DNA of 64,000 nt from Maniola hyperantus (lineage: Eukaryota > Arthropoda > Insecta > Lepidoptera > Nymphalidae): contig NC_048543.1 of NCBI RefSeq assembly GCF_902806685.2, positions 4,630,106 to 4,694,105 of the forward strand, given 5' to 3'. Below, one piece after another: positions 19,240-29,634 of this stretch. The position numbers were made by a program, and so were the translations under genes. The notes under the pieces were generated by a model. The model was not told the DNA's origin and ran no database searches. It worked only from the letters and a program-made list of their open reading frames with translations. The first letter of the stretch is position 1. The number at the start of each line of letters is the position of its first letter.

Positions 19240-19742
19240 CTGTCAAATCATATATTTACAATATTAGATAATTTCAAAAGCATTTGCAATTCTTCTTTGA
19301 TCAGTTAATTGTTTTTAATCAGTTAATTAAGTGAATAATGATAAGATACAACGACTCACACAATCAACACAAACAAAGACACAACTCAACTGTTAGTTAT
19401 GTGCGTTTTAAGCAATTAAATATCACTTTCTTTAACGGTGAAGGAAAACATCGTGAGGAAACCTGTACGCTTGAGTTCTCCGTAATGTTCTCAAAAGGTG
19501 TTCTAACCACATTTCACGACAGTTAGGTTACTTCTAATAAAACGTCGAGGCTTCGACATCACGCAAATAGCTCTAATGTAGCCCTATTTTCCATGATTTA
19601 CCGTTTTCACGTCACCTTAACCTATTATTTGACATATCGTCGATTCAGAATCAAGCCGAGAGCTTCCTCACTTTACTTCACTCTGCCCTAACACTCTTAT
19701 AAACCAAATAATTATTTATTTATTACTTACCTACTGGTGCAG

Positions 19743-19817
19743 GTGAATTCCAAGATCCAAAAGTCGCAGTGGAGAGTCCCGGAAGGAATGGATGACGACA
19801 TGATGGATTTTCCATAA
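19743..19817 (+). CDS. Candidate terminal exon, plus strand, unrecognised
   Basis: After 'tacctactggtgcag' the frame reads VNSKIQKSQWRVPEGMDDDM and MDFP-stop. G/C-ending codons (GTG, TCC, AAG, ATC, TCG, CAG, GTC, CCG, GAC) favour the plus strand. I found no partner exon upstream. The minus strand of the same bases also has an ATG (19815) and a donor 'gtaagt' at 19730-19725, encoding a poorer peptide, so strand is not certain. Confidence 0.35.
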   Translation: MNSKIQKSQWRVPEGMDDDMMDFP

Positions 19818-19989
19818 CATAATATGTGTATTATCTATGTCTACAACTAACTAGGCGTCTGTAGATTCCTAGATCACTTTGTCTAATTATTAAATAGTGA
19901 TTAAACAAAAATTAAACAGCAGTAATAGTGTTCTGTGCTTTAGCTGAACAACCACAGAGAACGAATTAAAAACAAACAATTTATTTGAC

Positions 19990-20460
19990 ATTAGGGATGT
20001 CATATCGATCCGATATCGATTTTCAAAGAATCTATTTTTGTGACAAGAAAATCGATCTACGTTCCGATTTTTGCTTCTTTATTTTAGATTGAGTTCACGC
20101 AAACAGAGTAAAAAAGAAGCAATATAAAAATAGTAAACAACTACTAAAATAAAATAAGTACATATATTAAACATACTACACATGGGTAACATTGGTATAA
20201 TATTATTTTAAAAAAGGGTTTTAGAATATGATTAGTAATTATTTGATGTCATTAAACAATTTACAGCATGTTTTACCTTTAATTCAATTGAACTATTTAA
20301 TAATTAAAATATAGGTATCGAAAAAAATCGAAGATTTATTTTTGCGAAATAAATATTCCAGACCTCGGTTTTTTTTAATCCGTTCCTCAGATTTCGATTC
20401 GAATCGATCTAAAAATCGATCTTTTTTTTGAAGATTCACCATTTAGATTTGACATTCGAC
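19990..20460. other. ATCGAT-rich unclassified segment
   Basis: Both ends are dense in 'atcgat' ('catatcgatccgatatcgat' near 20010; 'ttcgattcgaatcgatctaa' near 20395) in inverted order, which suggests a worn inverted-repeat element. No coding capacity. Confidence 0.3.
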
Positions 20461-20558
20461 AACCTCTTGATTACGGTGAAATTACAGCTACAATGTCGCG
20501 ATCGCAATCACCTATTTGTTGACGCTCACTATTTGCTACAATGCATTGCAATATGAAT

Positions 20559-20713
20559 ATAGTACCTACGCGACAGGTTGAAATGACAATCGGGAAGGGA
20601 ACGCAACCCGCCCCCACCCCCCGTGTTTAATCGTTGCGTGCGAATGCGGGTGGGTGTGCGGGGCGTCCCCTCACCTCATACCCCGATTGCCATCTCAACC
20701 TGTCGCGGACTAT
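20559..20713. mobile_element. PalF palindromic MITE, copy 4
   Basis: 'tacgcgacaggttgaaatga' on the left, 'gattgccatctcaacctgtc' then 'gcggactata' on the right; both flanks show 'tata'. Flanking segments at 20485-20555 and 20785-20870 resemble one another ('gctacaatgt...cgatc...caatcac'). Confidence 0.75.
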
Positions 20714-21182
20714 AACATAATAATTCTATTACTATTGTAATAACGACAGGGGCTCGATTTTGTTTCGATTTTGTTAATTAATGTCCGCTACAATGTAACG
20801 ATCTCAATCACTTCTGATTGGTTGAGGCGTGCTTACTGTTGCCTATAATGCATTTGCATTGTTGCAACAAGAATACCAAAAATTCAGCCAATCACAACAA
20901 TTATTGCGATTGTAATAAGGATTGATGCATGAAAGTAATAATCGGAATCGCAAGACGTCATCATAATCGACCTAAGCTTATCGATTCCTTGATTCGCGTC
21001 ACTACATGTTTTGCTAATGTCAGGAAAATGAACAAAACAACTACTTTTATTTCGGTCAGTTTCTAATTATACGGCTGTTTTTTTATTTCGTAACATTTTA
21101 AATGTTTTTTAAAATTAAAAACAGGAATTACTAATTTCACCATTTCGGTGTACAGCTATATCTATAGCGATACCAGTGGTGG

Positions 21183-21375
21183 GCAGTCTCCTTTCTAACC
21201 CCTATTTTATCCCCTTACGGGTTGAATTTTCAAAATTCCTTTCTTAGTGGACGTCTACGGCATAATAGTTATTGGCATGCCAAATTTCAGCCCGATCCCT
21301 CTAGTAGTTTGAGTTATGCGTTGATAGATCAGTCAGTCAGTCAGTCAGTCACCTTTTCATTTTATATAAATTGAT
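21183..21375 (-). mobile_element. HelB Helitron-like copy, 3' end missing
   Basis: 'cttagtggacgtctacggca', 'gcatgccaaatttcagcccg', 'gtagtttgagttatgcgttg' and (CAGT)n at 21331-21350, in reverse orientation. Confidence 0.55.
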
Positions 21376-21386
21376 TAGTTGACGAC

Positions 21387-21525
21387 GCCTATGTCACTTG
21401 ACCTTGGTTCTCCTGCGGATTTCCACAGTTCCTTCAGGAAAACTCCTAGCATAACCGTGTAACAAGCCGACGTTTCAGCGCCATAAGTGAGGAAGAGAAA
21501 GACATACTAATTTAAGGTAGAACGT
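21387..21525 (-). pseudogene. RTE-like LINE remnant
   Basis: Minus strand reads FLFLTYGAETSACYTVMLGV and then FLKELWKSAGEPRSSDIGVV. RTE-like reverse transcriptases have 'TYGAETW...' and later 'MLGVSLRD...'; the two motifs are fused here by an internal deletion. Dead copy. Confidence 0.5.
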
Positions 21526-21539
21526 CTGTAGGCATCGAA

Positions 21540-21660
21540 TAGGCATCTTCTAGGTAAACGCTTTCGGCCATATCATCATTTTCCATCAGGTGTGATTGTG
21601 GTCAAGCGTTTCCCTATAATGAATTAAAAAGAAAAACATCTGTGCCACCACCCCAAGCGA
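21540..21660 (-). repeat. Interspersed repeat also present at 27440-27560
   Basis: 'catcaggtgtgattgtggtc' with 'aagcg' here is the reverse complement of 'cgcttgaccacgatcacacc' at 27460. Likely a LINE 3'-UTR fragment. Confidence 0.35.
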
Positions 21661-21954
21661 TCAGCTCAGCATAATGTCTTGCATTAAGTATATGCGTTAA
21701 CATGCATAAAATGCAGGACGCTGATTTTCAGCTGTGACCCGAGAACATAGAACAATTGGCAACACAACAATAGCACCTGGAGCGCAATGCTACACCTCCG
21801 AGTATGCATGTTTTAACAAGGGCAGCCGACCGTGCGTTGTGAATTGTGATTAGTATTTACTGTGTGGCACGTACTACCTAATTACTGATTCCAATCCAGT
21901 TTGCTTGTTAACTTTGTAGCTATTAAATAAATGGTGTATCTACTTATATTTTTA

Positions 21955-22143
21955 CCTACCGACGCGAGCTTTTTGAGTCTCCTTGGGGGAATTTTCTCGT
22001 TTTTCTCTCCGTCTATTTGGAATACACTACCTAAAGAATATAATATTTGTAGTAGTTACCTACTTGTAATTCACAAAATATTAAAAATTAACGTTACTAA
22101 AACTTATTGCTCTAAGTCGAAAATGCAAAACATTAAGATTTAA
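21955..22143 (+). pseudogene. Possible CR1/Jockey-like C-terminal remnant
   Basis: The frame reads FFSPSIWNTLPKEYNI, then ...LVIHKILKINVTKTY, resembling the LINE tail pattern 'F...P.LWN.LP..I......FK'. Short and AT-rich; uncertain. Confidence 0.3.
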
Positions 22144-22278
22144 AAGTTTTGTTAATTTTTTGGTAGTTTATTATCTCATTAGGATCAAATTAAGACAATT
22201 GTTAAAAACGGTAAAATACCCTATTATGGTTTATAATGTTAGTATAAGCCGGCCGAAATATCTGCGAACCGTACTTAC

Positions 22279-22402
22279 CTGACGTCATGCAGCGCGCTCG
22301 CGTTGGCAGTTGGCACCGGTACTGGATAGACGAATACGGGCGAGTTGCCGGGAAGCGCGAGGGGAAGCACATTCCAACGAGGTGTCTAGATATTTCCGCC
22401 AC
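22279..22402 (-). other. Possible exon with a strong donor
   Basis: Minus strand is open (EISRHLVGMCFPSRFPATRP, YSSIQYRCQLPTRARCMTS) with many G/C-ending codons and finishes at a perfect donor 'gtaagtac' (22278-22271). No acceptor or good ATG is seen upstream, and the plus strand is also open over the same bases, so the call is weak. Confidence 0.25.
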
Positions 22403-22526
22403 GTAATATGGATATATTTAGCGCGCGCTTGAGTTCATAGAAAAAATTATAAAGGTCAATAACTATCCCTATCACAAATTCATTAGATTTTTGATCGGTT
22501 CGCGCAACTCGTACCGGTCTAGTAGG

Positions 22527-22670
22527 TATAGTCCGTGACAGGTCCAGATGGATGGTATAAAGCGCGGAACGCCCCACCCGCGCTATCCCGCACTGGTTTA
22601 GTGCGGGGGCTGTGTGGGTGTGCGGGGCGTTCTCGACCCGATTGCCATTTTTAACCTTTCGCATACTATA
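22527..22670. mobile_element. PalF palindromic MITE, copy 5
   Basis: 'gtccgtgacaggtccagatg' on the left, 'gattgccatttttaaccttt' plus 'cgcatactat' on the right; GC-rich centre with 'cactggtttagtgcgggggc'. Confidence 0.7.
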
Positions 22671-23084
22671 AGTACGCAAACAAAGAACTTGAAAACTTTC
22701 TAGCTAAACGCAAAATAACACTGGGCGTTGCGTATTAAGGTAGAATAATCAAGATAAATCGTGCTAATCCTCACAGGAACGTTGGTTTAGGACTGCCAGT
22801 AAACTTCTTAGAGGCTTAACGTGGAAAGTCTACGGGATGAACGAAATCTTTGTGTTGTCCTTCCTTGTACCTACTTAAGCTCTAAACAGCTTTCATACAG
22901 AAGTATAAAGGCATCTACATTGAGTTTAATTTTGTTGTTCTGTAAACAATTTGTTTCAATAATCTTTAAGAGAAATCTGTTGCTTATAAAAGAAGTTTAA
23001 TAGGTTATATGTAATTACAGATATGGTAATTAGATTTTACTTCATAATTTAAAAATAAATTTTTAAAAAAATATCTGTATAGTA

Positions 23085-23795
23085 AGTATATAAAAGGAAA
23101 AGTTGACTGACTGATCTCAAACTACTGGACGGATCGGGCAGAAAAGCACGCAGATAGCTATTATGATGTAGATTTCCGCTAAGAAAGGATTTTTTCATCC
23201 CATTTATTCGAAAAGGACGACTTGGTTCGCCTTTAAGTGCACCCAAAGGTGGTGTTTGCGGCGCACTTATAATTAAGTGCGAATAAAAGATAATTCTTTT
23301 ATCGCGTCGCACTTATTTATAAGTGCGGCTCAATTATCTTTGCCGCGCCCTTTTTGAATTTCGAACATCGACGAATAAAGACTGGCTGGTACGACGGACC
23401 ATAGACGCGCCGCCAGCTGAATTTTCCAGCCAATTTCTATTCCTAATAAAACTGTAACAATAAATTTTCAGAGTTGCGAAAATGTCTCAAATGTAAATAT
23501 AAGTTTTTTTAGTTGTTTCATTATTAGATTAATTTTAATTTAGTTGTCTATGTTTTATTTAATAATAATATTACAATAAAAGTAGAGTGTATCACTCGGG
23601 CGCAATATATTTTTGGCTCGGGCGACGTACTTTGAATCCCTCACTACGCTCTGGATTCAAAAAAGCACCCTCGCCGTAAAAATATTATTTTGCTCCCTTA
23701 TGATACAATCTACTATTAAAAATCCAATCCCTAAGGGGGTAAAATAGGGGTTTTGAAGTGTAGTCAACGTGGACGAAGTTGCAGGAATAAGCTAG
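23085..23795 (+). mobile_element. HelB Helitron-like element split by an insertion
   Basis: The left part (23085-23191) has 'ctactggacggatcgggca' and 'ttccgctaagaaaggatttt'; the right part (23713-23795) resumes 'aatccctaagggggtaaaat' and ends in CTAG|T at 23792-23796. The uninterrupted copy at 13838-14073 shows that these parts adjoin. The roughly 520 bp between them are foreign. Confidence 0.6.
23192..23712. mobile_element. Foreign DNA inside HelB, including a small TIR element
   Basis: The last part (about 23578-23714) has near-matching inverted ends 'agtagagtgtatca' and 'tgatacaatctact', as a small MITE would, and 'tcactcgggcgcaatatatt' inside. The first part has repeated 'aagtgc' phrases ('gcgcacttataattaagtgc', 'cgcacttatttataagtgcg') forming small hairpins. 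No coding capacity. Confidence 0.4.
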
Positions 23796-23972
23796 TGTAA
23801 TAATATATCCTCTTGCATTCGTAGTTTTGTGCCGGTTTAGCAACGATATATTAAATTAAAGCAATTTATAAGGCGGCTGAACAGCGCCCTTGCACATCTG
23901 CCCGCAATGCGATAGGATAGAGTATATAGACTACAGTGCCTTGTGTGACACAATAGAATAGAATAGAAATAT

Positions 23973-24217
23973 TTTTTACTAACTGACGGTCGCGACTTCG
24001 TCCGGGTGGATTTAGGTAAAAACCTAATTAAATTTTAATTTAAAAAAAAAAACCCCGTGGTTTTCCCTATGAAGCCTATGTCTCTCTAGGTCTTTGACTA
24101 CACCAGTGCAAAAACTCATGTCAATTGCGTTGCTTCATTGCGACGTAATTGAAGGACAAACTAACAAACCAATAAACCAACAAACAAACACACTTTTGCA
24201 TTTATAATAAGGGTACC
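23973..24217 (-). mobile_element. HelC Helitron-like copy
   Basis: 'gtcgcgacttcgtccgggtg', 'tgcgacgtaattgaaggaca' and an AAAC run at 24165-24192, then 'cacttttgcatttataataa'. The CTAG end is mutated. Confidence 0.5.
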
Positions 24218-25597
24218 TACTGATACTGATAATAAGGGTACTGATTCAACCAAACTTTTACAAGTAGGTAATTTTGTATCGTCAAATGCATCTTCCTCTG
24301 GTTCGGAATGCTGATGCTATTCACATATTTTTAATGTTCCTTCCAAATGGGCAAAACTGATAAACTAATAGTAGGCAAGGCATTGGGGTAATTCCGTAGG
24401 GGTCCTTTCCGCCAAAATTAATTTTATCACTCAATCTGTTACCAACATTTCATCAATGAACGCAACGTTATATTTCACCGAAAAATGTTTGGGATTTTTT
24501 GCTATTGTTAGTAATTTACCGACAGATTACTAATTATTGACCTTACTAATTATTATTAATCTGACTGACAGCTCTTAGGTTTTGCGGTCATTTTTGCGAC
24601 AGTCACTGCGATCATGCGATGACTGGTTTGCACGCCAAATATGTGGATACTCCATAATGATGACGCAGAACCTATCGTTTAATGGAAACCATACATCTCG
24701 GTATCAGTCTCGGTATCTGTCGTTAGAGACATTTTAATCTATTCTAGCCTTAAAGGCTCTACCTCTAAAATATGAAGATCAGTATGAAAAAAGATATAAT
24801 GAGAATCCTAGAATTCGGAGAAAAGCTTCGGCTTGAAATGTTTACAATTTCATATTTGTGTTTATACAATTTAAAGTTATTCTCAAAGCTAAACATAAAA
24901 GTTAATTACCTTTAGGTAATTACCCACGTTCGATGCTGCATGACAGATCTGTTTCTCATTTACTGTAAAGTTTATTTTGAAAATATTGGACTCATTATAA
25001 AAGCCACTTTCTTTATAACATTTTTTTATATTATGTCATGTTTGAACTTCGGAATGTAGTATTGTTTATCCAAACTGTGTTTCTTAGACAAAAATCACAA
25101 ACAAAATTTAAGTTGAAGTGGAAAGACTTGAAGAGATCTCCCCTGCGGTGAGCTCTTAATGCTCTTTTATTTGGGAGGTTCCAGCAAGAGTATAAATTCT
25201 AAATTGTCTCCGCGCTGGACTCGTGGATGGATGCATCGCGTGAGGGCGTGATCGCCTCCTAGCCGGGACATCTCTGACTCAGAATCAAACAATAGTAGAA
25301 TTTTGCAGATGAATCAGTTCAGAGACAGGCGCCGTCTGGTCGCGTATCTCGAATTGCAGAAACGTATAGGGGCTAGACAGCACCAGTATAAATAGACATA
25401 CTGAGTGTGGAAATCCCTACTTTCAATACTTATGTTATAAGATCGATGCAAGGTTCTATGTAGGCTGGGCAAGTTTGGTTACTCATATGACTGATGTCTT
25501 TACTGTTTGATAAATAATAAAACAGATTTAAATAGGTCCTCACGCATTTATGATCTAGTTTTATTTAGCTTCAACGTCTGAAGATTTTATTTATCAA
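24218..25597. other. No supported feature
   Basis: About 1.4 kb, AT-rich. 25130-25400 is less AT-rich and may be an old repeat, but nothing identifies it. Confidence 0.4.
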
Positions 25598-25822
25598 CTA
25601 GATGATGCCCGCGACTTCGTCCGCGTGAATTTAGGTTTTTAAAAATCCTGTGGGAAGTCTTCAATTTTACGGGATAAAAAGTGGCCTATGTCCTTCCCCG
25701 GGATGCAAGCTATCCCTGTACTAAATTTCGTCAAAGTCGGTTAAACAGTTGAGCCGTGAAAAGCTAGCTGACAGAGAGACAGACAGACAGACACACTTTC
25801 GCATAATATTTGTAACGTCAAC
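25598..25822 (-). mobile_element. HelA Helitron-like copy
   Basis: CTAG at 25598, 'gatgcccgcgacttcgtccg', 'gggataaaaagtggcctatg', 'ttccccgggatgcaagctat', a GACA run at 25778-25792 and 'cacactttcgcataatattt'. The TC end is lost. Confidence 0.6.
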
Positions 25823-25887
25823 ATCATAACCAAGTATGAAGTTTGGATCATCGTCAAAAATCTTAATCTAATCTAATCTTAAGTCAA

Positions 25888-26100
25888 TGTATATAAAGTC
25901 TAATTTTTATATTTTCTTCGGAATAGTAGCTATTGGAAAGCACTTCATGCATTGCCAGACGCCCTTAAAGTTTAAAAGTATAAGGGTGTCTGGCAGGTGG
26001 TTTCGTTGGTTTGGTTTCTTCACGGCATCGTACCGGAACGCTAAATTGTTTGGCGGCACGGCTTTGCTGGTGTGGTGGTAAGTAGCAACGTTACCGTTAG
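25888..26100 (-). repeat. Foldback segment plus S2 SINE tail fragment
   Basis: 'tataaagtctaatttttata' and the inverted pair 'gccagacgccctta' / 'aagggtgtctggc' recur inside the element at 53416-53943. From about 25990 the sequence 'catcgtaccggaacgctaaa' and 'ttggcggcac' is the reversed body of the S2 SINE family (full copy at 60793-61085). Confidence 0.45.
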
Positions 26101-26420
26101 CGTTGCTTGTCAAAAATTACATATTCTAGTTGCAGATAGGTATCTACCTTCACATAATATTATAAAATCCCAAGAATAGTATTTAACATAAAAAGTAGTG
26201 TCATCTTTCTCGCAATTTGTCTGGTTTGTACTCTCTATGTTACTACACAGAAAAGTAAAATAACACATCAACATCGAGAGGTAAGTAATCAATGTTCGAT
26301 ATAATATTTTCGCGTATTCGAGTCGATTGCTTATTTTCCCAGCAGAATCGGTTATTCCGGTAAGACCAGACTATAAAACGATTGCGTTGGACTGCGACAC
26401 AAACAAATCTAATAACAGAT

Positions 26421-26592
26421 ACAGTCCGCGACAGGTCGAGATGGCAATCGGGGTATGAGGCCGGGGAACGCCCGGCATACCCGCACGTCACCCGCGCTCG
26501 CTTGCACCAGGTTAGCGCAGAGGCTGTGCGGGTGTGCGGGGCGTTCCCTCCCCAATTGACATCTCGAGTAATTTCGACCTGTCGCGTACTGT
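26421..26592. mobile_element. PalF palindromic MITE, copy 6
   Basis: 'acagtccgcgacaggtcgag' on the left and 'cgacctgtcgcgtactgt' on the right, with a full GC-rich core. The right arm has a ~12-bp duplication ('catctcgagtaatttcgacc'). Confidence 0.75.
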
Positions 26593-26893
26593 AGATGCCA
26601 TTGTGGGAACAATAATTAATTGAGAGATACTATTACCAGGAATAACATTTGAAAATATTTTGTCTATATTCGAATCTACATCGTTAATAAATATCGACAT
26701 TGTAGATAAAATAATATGTCTACAAAAGGCACCCATTATAAAGTAAATCTACAAGGCTACATGTCAATAAATAAAATCTGTTAATAGATGTTGTATCAAT
26801 ATTATCATATGAAGAACGCGAAATTATTAAGTTTTATTTTTCACTAAAACGAATTTAAACAATTGAACGTAAAAATTACAGATCGAAAATATC

Positions 26894-27092
26894 ATCTAAA
26901 CCACCGCAACGAGGCAGGGTGCCCAGAACGCTGGCAGCGTACCTCGTTGAATGGCCAGACTAATATGCTGACCGAGGTAACTGCCAGCCCTCCGGTCCCC
27001 CGTGGATTCCGCGAGACGGGATGAAAGGTCCTTAAAAAAGGATCTAGCATCCTCACCCCACGAACCCATGGTCTCCACTTCAAAAGGCACAA
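26894..27092 (-). pseudogene. Non-LTR retrotransposon C-terminal remnant
   Basis: Minus strand reads VPFEVETMGSWGEDARSFFK, DLSSRLAESTGDRRAGSYLG and QHISLAIQRGTLPAFW. The pattern 'VPF.VET.G.WG..A...F..L..R..E.TGD.RAGSYL.QRIS.AIQRGN' is the usual C-terminus of a widespread LINE-type reverse transcriptase family. The expected RGN is RGT here. No RT domain is left upstream. Confidence 0.55.
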
Positions 27093-27439
27093 ATATGAAA
27101 CTATTTTATCATATTATAATCAGAAAAATCTACGCTAAAGTAGAAAAACATATGGGTTTGAGTTAGCACTAGACTAATGTAAGCATAATAATTTATACTG
27201 ATATGCCTGTGTTTCATGATAATGTACGGGTATGTAAACTCGCAAACTTGTATAAGTTCAACATTGATAAACCTCAAGAGATTACTTACTACCAAGCACC
27301 AGTGATGTGAGAGGTCGTGGAAAATTTTAAGAAGATGCTTGATAAACGCAGAAAGTTTATAAGCTGGTTATTTCGGGTCGCTTCATTTTCCTGTCATATC
27401 AAACATGCTTAGTCTGACGAACATACGCTCCTTTTTTTT

Positions 27440-27560
27440 ATTATTTGTTATAGGCGCACGCTTGACCACGATCACACCTGATGGGAAGTGATGATGTGGC
27501 ATAAGATGGGACGCGTTTGCCTAGAAGGTGCCTATGCTCCTGTAGCATAGGCACTGTAGT
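27440..27560 (+). repeat. Interspersed repeat, probable LINE 3' UTR
   Basis: 'cgcttgaccacgatcacacc' and 'gggacgcgtttgcctagaag' recur reversed at 21540-21660. A local hairpin 'gtgcctatgctcc / tgtagcataggcac' lies at 27530-27556. Confidence 0.35.
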
Positions 27561-27878
27561 AAAGATAACAACACCAAAAAAAACAGGTGCTGTAAATTTT
27601 AAAATTTTCAGTACCTTTTCTGGCACTTTTCCAAAAAAAAATATTTAAACATGTCCGCTAGGTACATTTTAAGTTTCGCCTGATAGTATGTTTCATATTT
27701 ATAATGATACACTTTTAAATATACAAATATCAGTTTTTTTCCACACTTATAGGATTAAACTCTCAGACTGAAATTAATAATTTAATTATTGTTTTTAATG
27801 CCAAGAATGATGCCATGTTTTTAATGAATCGAAGAAGAATTGAATCGTTCTTGATTCGATATACACAGACGTATCACT

Positions 27879-28202
27879 TATATAGCTGTGGTAGCCTAGG
27901 GGTTAGGATGTCGGCCTTCCAATCGGAGGTCGGGGGTTCGATCCCGGGCACGCACCTCTTACTTTTCGGAATTATGTGCGTTTTTAAGTAATTAAAATAT
28001 CACTTGCTTTAACGGTGAAGGAAAACATCGTGAGAAAACCTGCATGCCTGAGAGTTCTCCATAATGCTCTCAAAGGTGTGTGAAGTCTGCCTATCCACAC
28101 TTGCCAAGTACCAGTGTGGTAAACTATGGCAAAACCCTTGTCACTCTGAGAGAAGACCCGTGCTCTGTAGTGAGCCGGCGATGGGTTGATCATGATGAAG
28201 AT
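27879..28202 (+). mobile_element. S1 tRNA-derived SINE, full length
   Basis: A-box side 'ggtagcctaggggttagga', B box 'gggggttcgatcccgggcac' about 35 nt later, then the body: 'gtgaaggaaaacatcgtgag', 'cctgagagttctccataatg', 'gtgtgtgaagtctgcc' and 'agtgagccggcgatgggttg', ending in a GATGA-rich tail. The promoter spacing fits RNA polymerase III transcription. Other copies: 51588, 62452 (minus), fragments at 3778, 17790, 18595, 19394, 47950, 57262, 59455. Confidence 0.75.
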
Positions 28203-28708
28203 CACTTACATAGAGACAGACAGTCTACTTTTTGTACATACCGCAAAACACAAATTTGAAAAACATGTACACTATTTTATATTCTACGCAGTCACGCAAC
28301 GGATAGTTTTACATATTTAAAAGAACAAATTTTAAATCATTTTCACCACAAGTAGGTAATTCCCACCCCCAGGGTCACAAATGCAAAGGTACCATATCAA
28401 ACTATAATCAAGCACCTGCTGAAAAATTAACGCGGCCTTCGGCCCTCGGACCACCCTACCAAAACTCGTAACTTGTTGATTATGTAATTTCAGAATACTG
28501 CTGTAATAATAGCTCTTTGTTCAAAGATAATTATAATGTAAATGATGATGATATTTTGTATTCCTCTATAAAATATAGCCGTCTAAAGTATTTTTGCTGG
28601 TAAGTCGTAATTTAATGTAAGAGTCGATTAATTATCAAATACAGTAGTAGGTATACATTTGTAGGTCTAACATTCTTATTTAAATTGAATGGTTATATAT
28701 AGATCTAA

Positions 28709-28936
28709 TCCTTACTAATATTGTAAATGCGAAAGTGTATCAGTCTCTCTGTCCGTCTCTGCTTGCCTTTCACGGCCCTTCCGTTCAACTGATTTTGACG
28801 AAATTTGGTACAGCGATAGCTTGCATCCCGGGGAAGAAAATAGGCTACCTACTTTTTTATCCCGGAAAGCCAAGTAATTTCCACGGGGTTTTTAAAAACC
28901 TAAATCCACGCGGATGAAGTCGTGGGCATCACCTAG
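28709..28936 (+). mobile_element. HelA Helitron-like element, complete
   Basis: A|TC at 28708/28709 and CTAG|T at 28933-28937. Order: 'ctaatattgtaaatgcgaaa', 'tttcacggcccttccgttca', 'gatagcttgcatcccgggga', 'ggtttttaaaaacctaaatc' and 'cacgcggatgaagtcgtggg'. The last phrase can fold into a small GC stem about 10 nt before CTAG. 228 bp. Confidence 0.7.
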
Positions 28937-29170
28937 TACTAAAATAATTACCTATTATTGTTAATTTTTAATACCTGAAATAAATATCTCTATCTATTTA
29001 AACGACATTTTATGTTAATAAATAGGAAGAAGCTCTAAAATATCAAAGCGGCTTGCACAAAATATTCACACCCCTAGAACTAAGAGAATTTAATTTTAAT
29101 ACAACTTACTTTTATTACTGCGGTGGTACGTATCGTATACTTTGTTCTTCTACTCGTACTTGTCTGTACT

Positions 29171-29552
29171 TTTTAACCCGACTGCTGCAAAGCCCAAAGG
29201 GAGGGTTAAGTGTTTGACCTGTTTATGTGTATGTACGTTCGTCCCTGTCTCGTCGTAACTTCTCAACGGCTTAACCAATTTTTAGAAATGATATTACGTC
29301 ATTTATAAAAATGGCGGGTCACACTGCATCTTTTTCAGACAGCACATTAAAATGCACAAAATCCGCAATTTTGATTTTTTAGGAATTTTTACCCAGTGAC
29401 ACTCACGCCATCAAGACGTATGACGCATCGTTTATCAAAATCGGTTGAACCGTTGAGTAGTTACGAGCGGAAATAGGAACGGACATACATACATACATGT
29501 CAAACACATGCCTACCTAACCCTCCTTTTGGATTTCGCCGCAGTCGGGTAAA
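29171..29552. mobile_element. MITE with ~35-bp imperfect inverted ends
   Basis: Left 'ttaacccgactgctgcaaag', right 'gatttcgccgcagtcgggta' (inverted match), with 'gggagggtta' / 'taaccctcct' continuing the arms. About 380 bp, no ORF. Confidence 0.65.
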
Positions 29553-29634
29553 ACAACAATATTAAACTAACATCGTGTGGCCTCGTAAATCATTTTGGCA
29601 AAGAAGTCAATCATCAAGAATGTAATTTATTTTT

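Larger units (their letters stand above)
17821..19466. repeat. 799-bp tandem duplication carrying an exon
   Basis: Sequence starting at 17821 recurs at 18620 and again at 19419, both times offset by exactly 799 bp; the third copy stops matching at about 19466. The two full units differ at only a few bases (for example 'gttcatac' / 'gtttatac'; 'acgcagaat' / 'acgctgaat'). The repeated boundaries fall in S1 SINE sequence. The near-identity points to a recent unequal exchange, or to an assembly artefact. Confidence 0.85.

Noticed and set aside
27883..27955. tRNA gene with good A and B boxes
   Set aside because: It is followed by the S1 SINE body, recurs at many places, and lacks acceptor-stem pairing; it is a SINE promoter.
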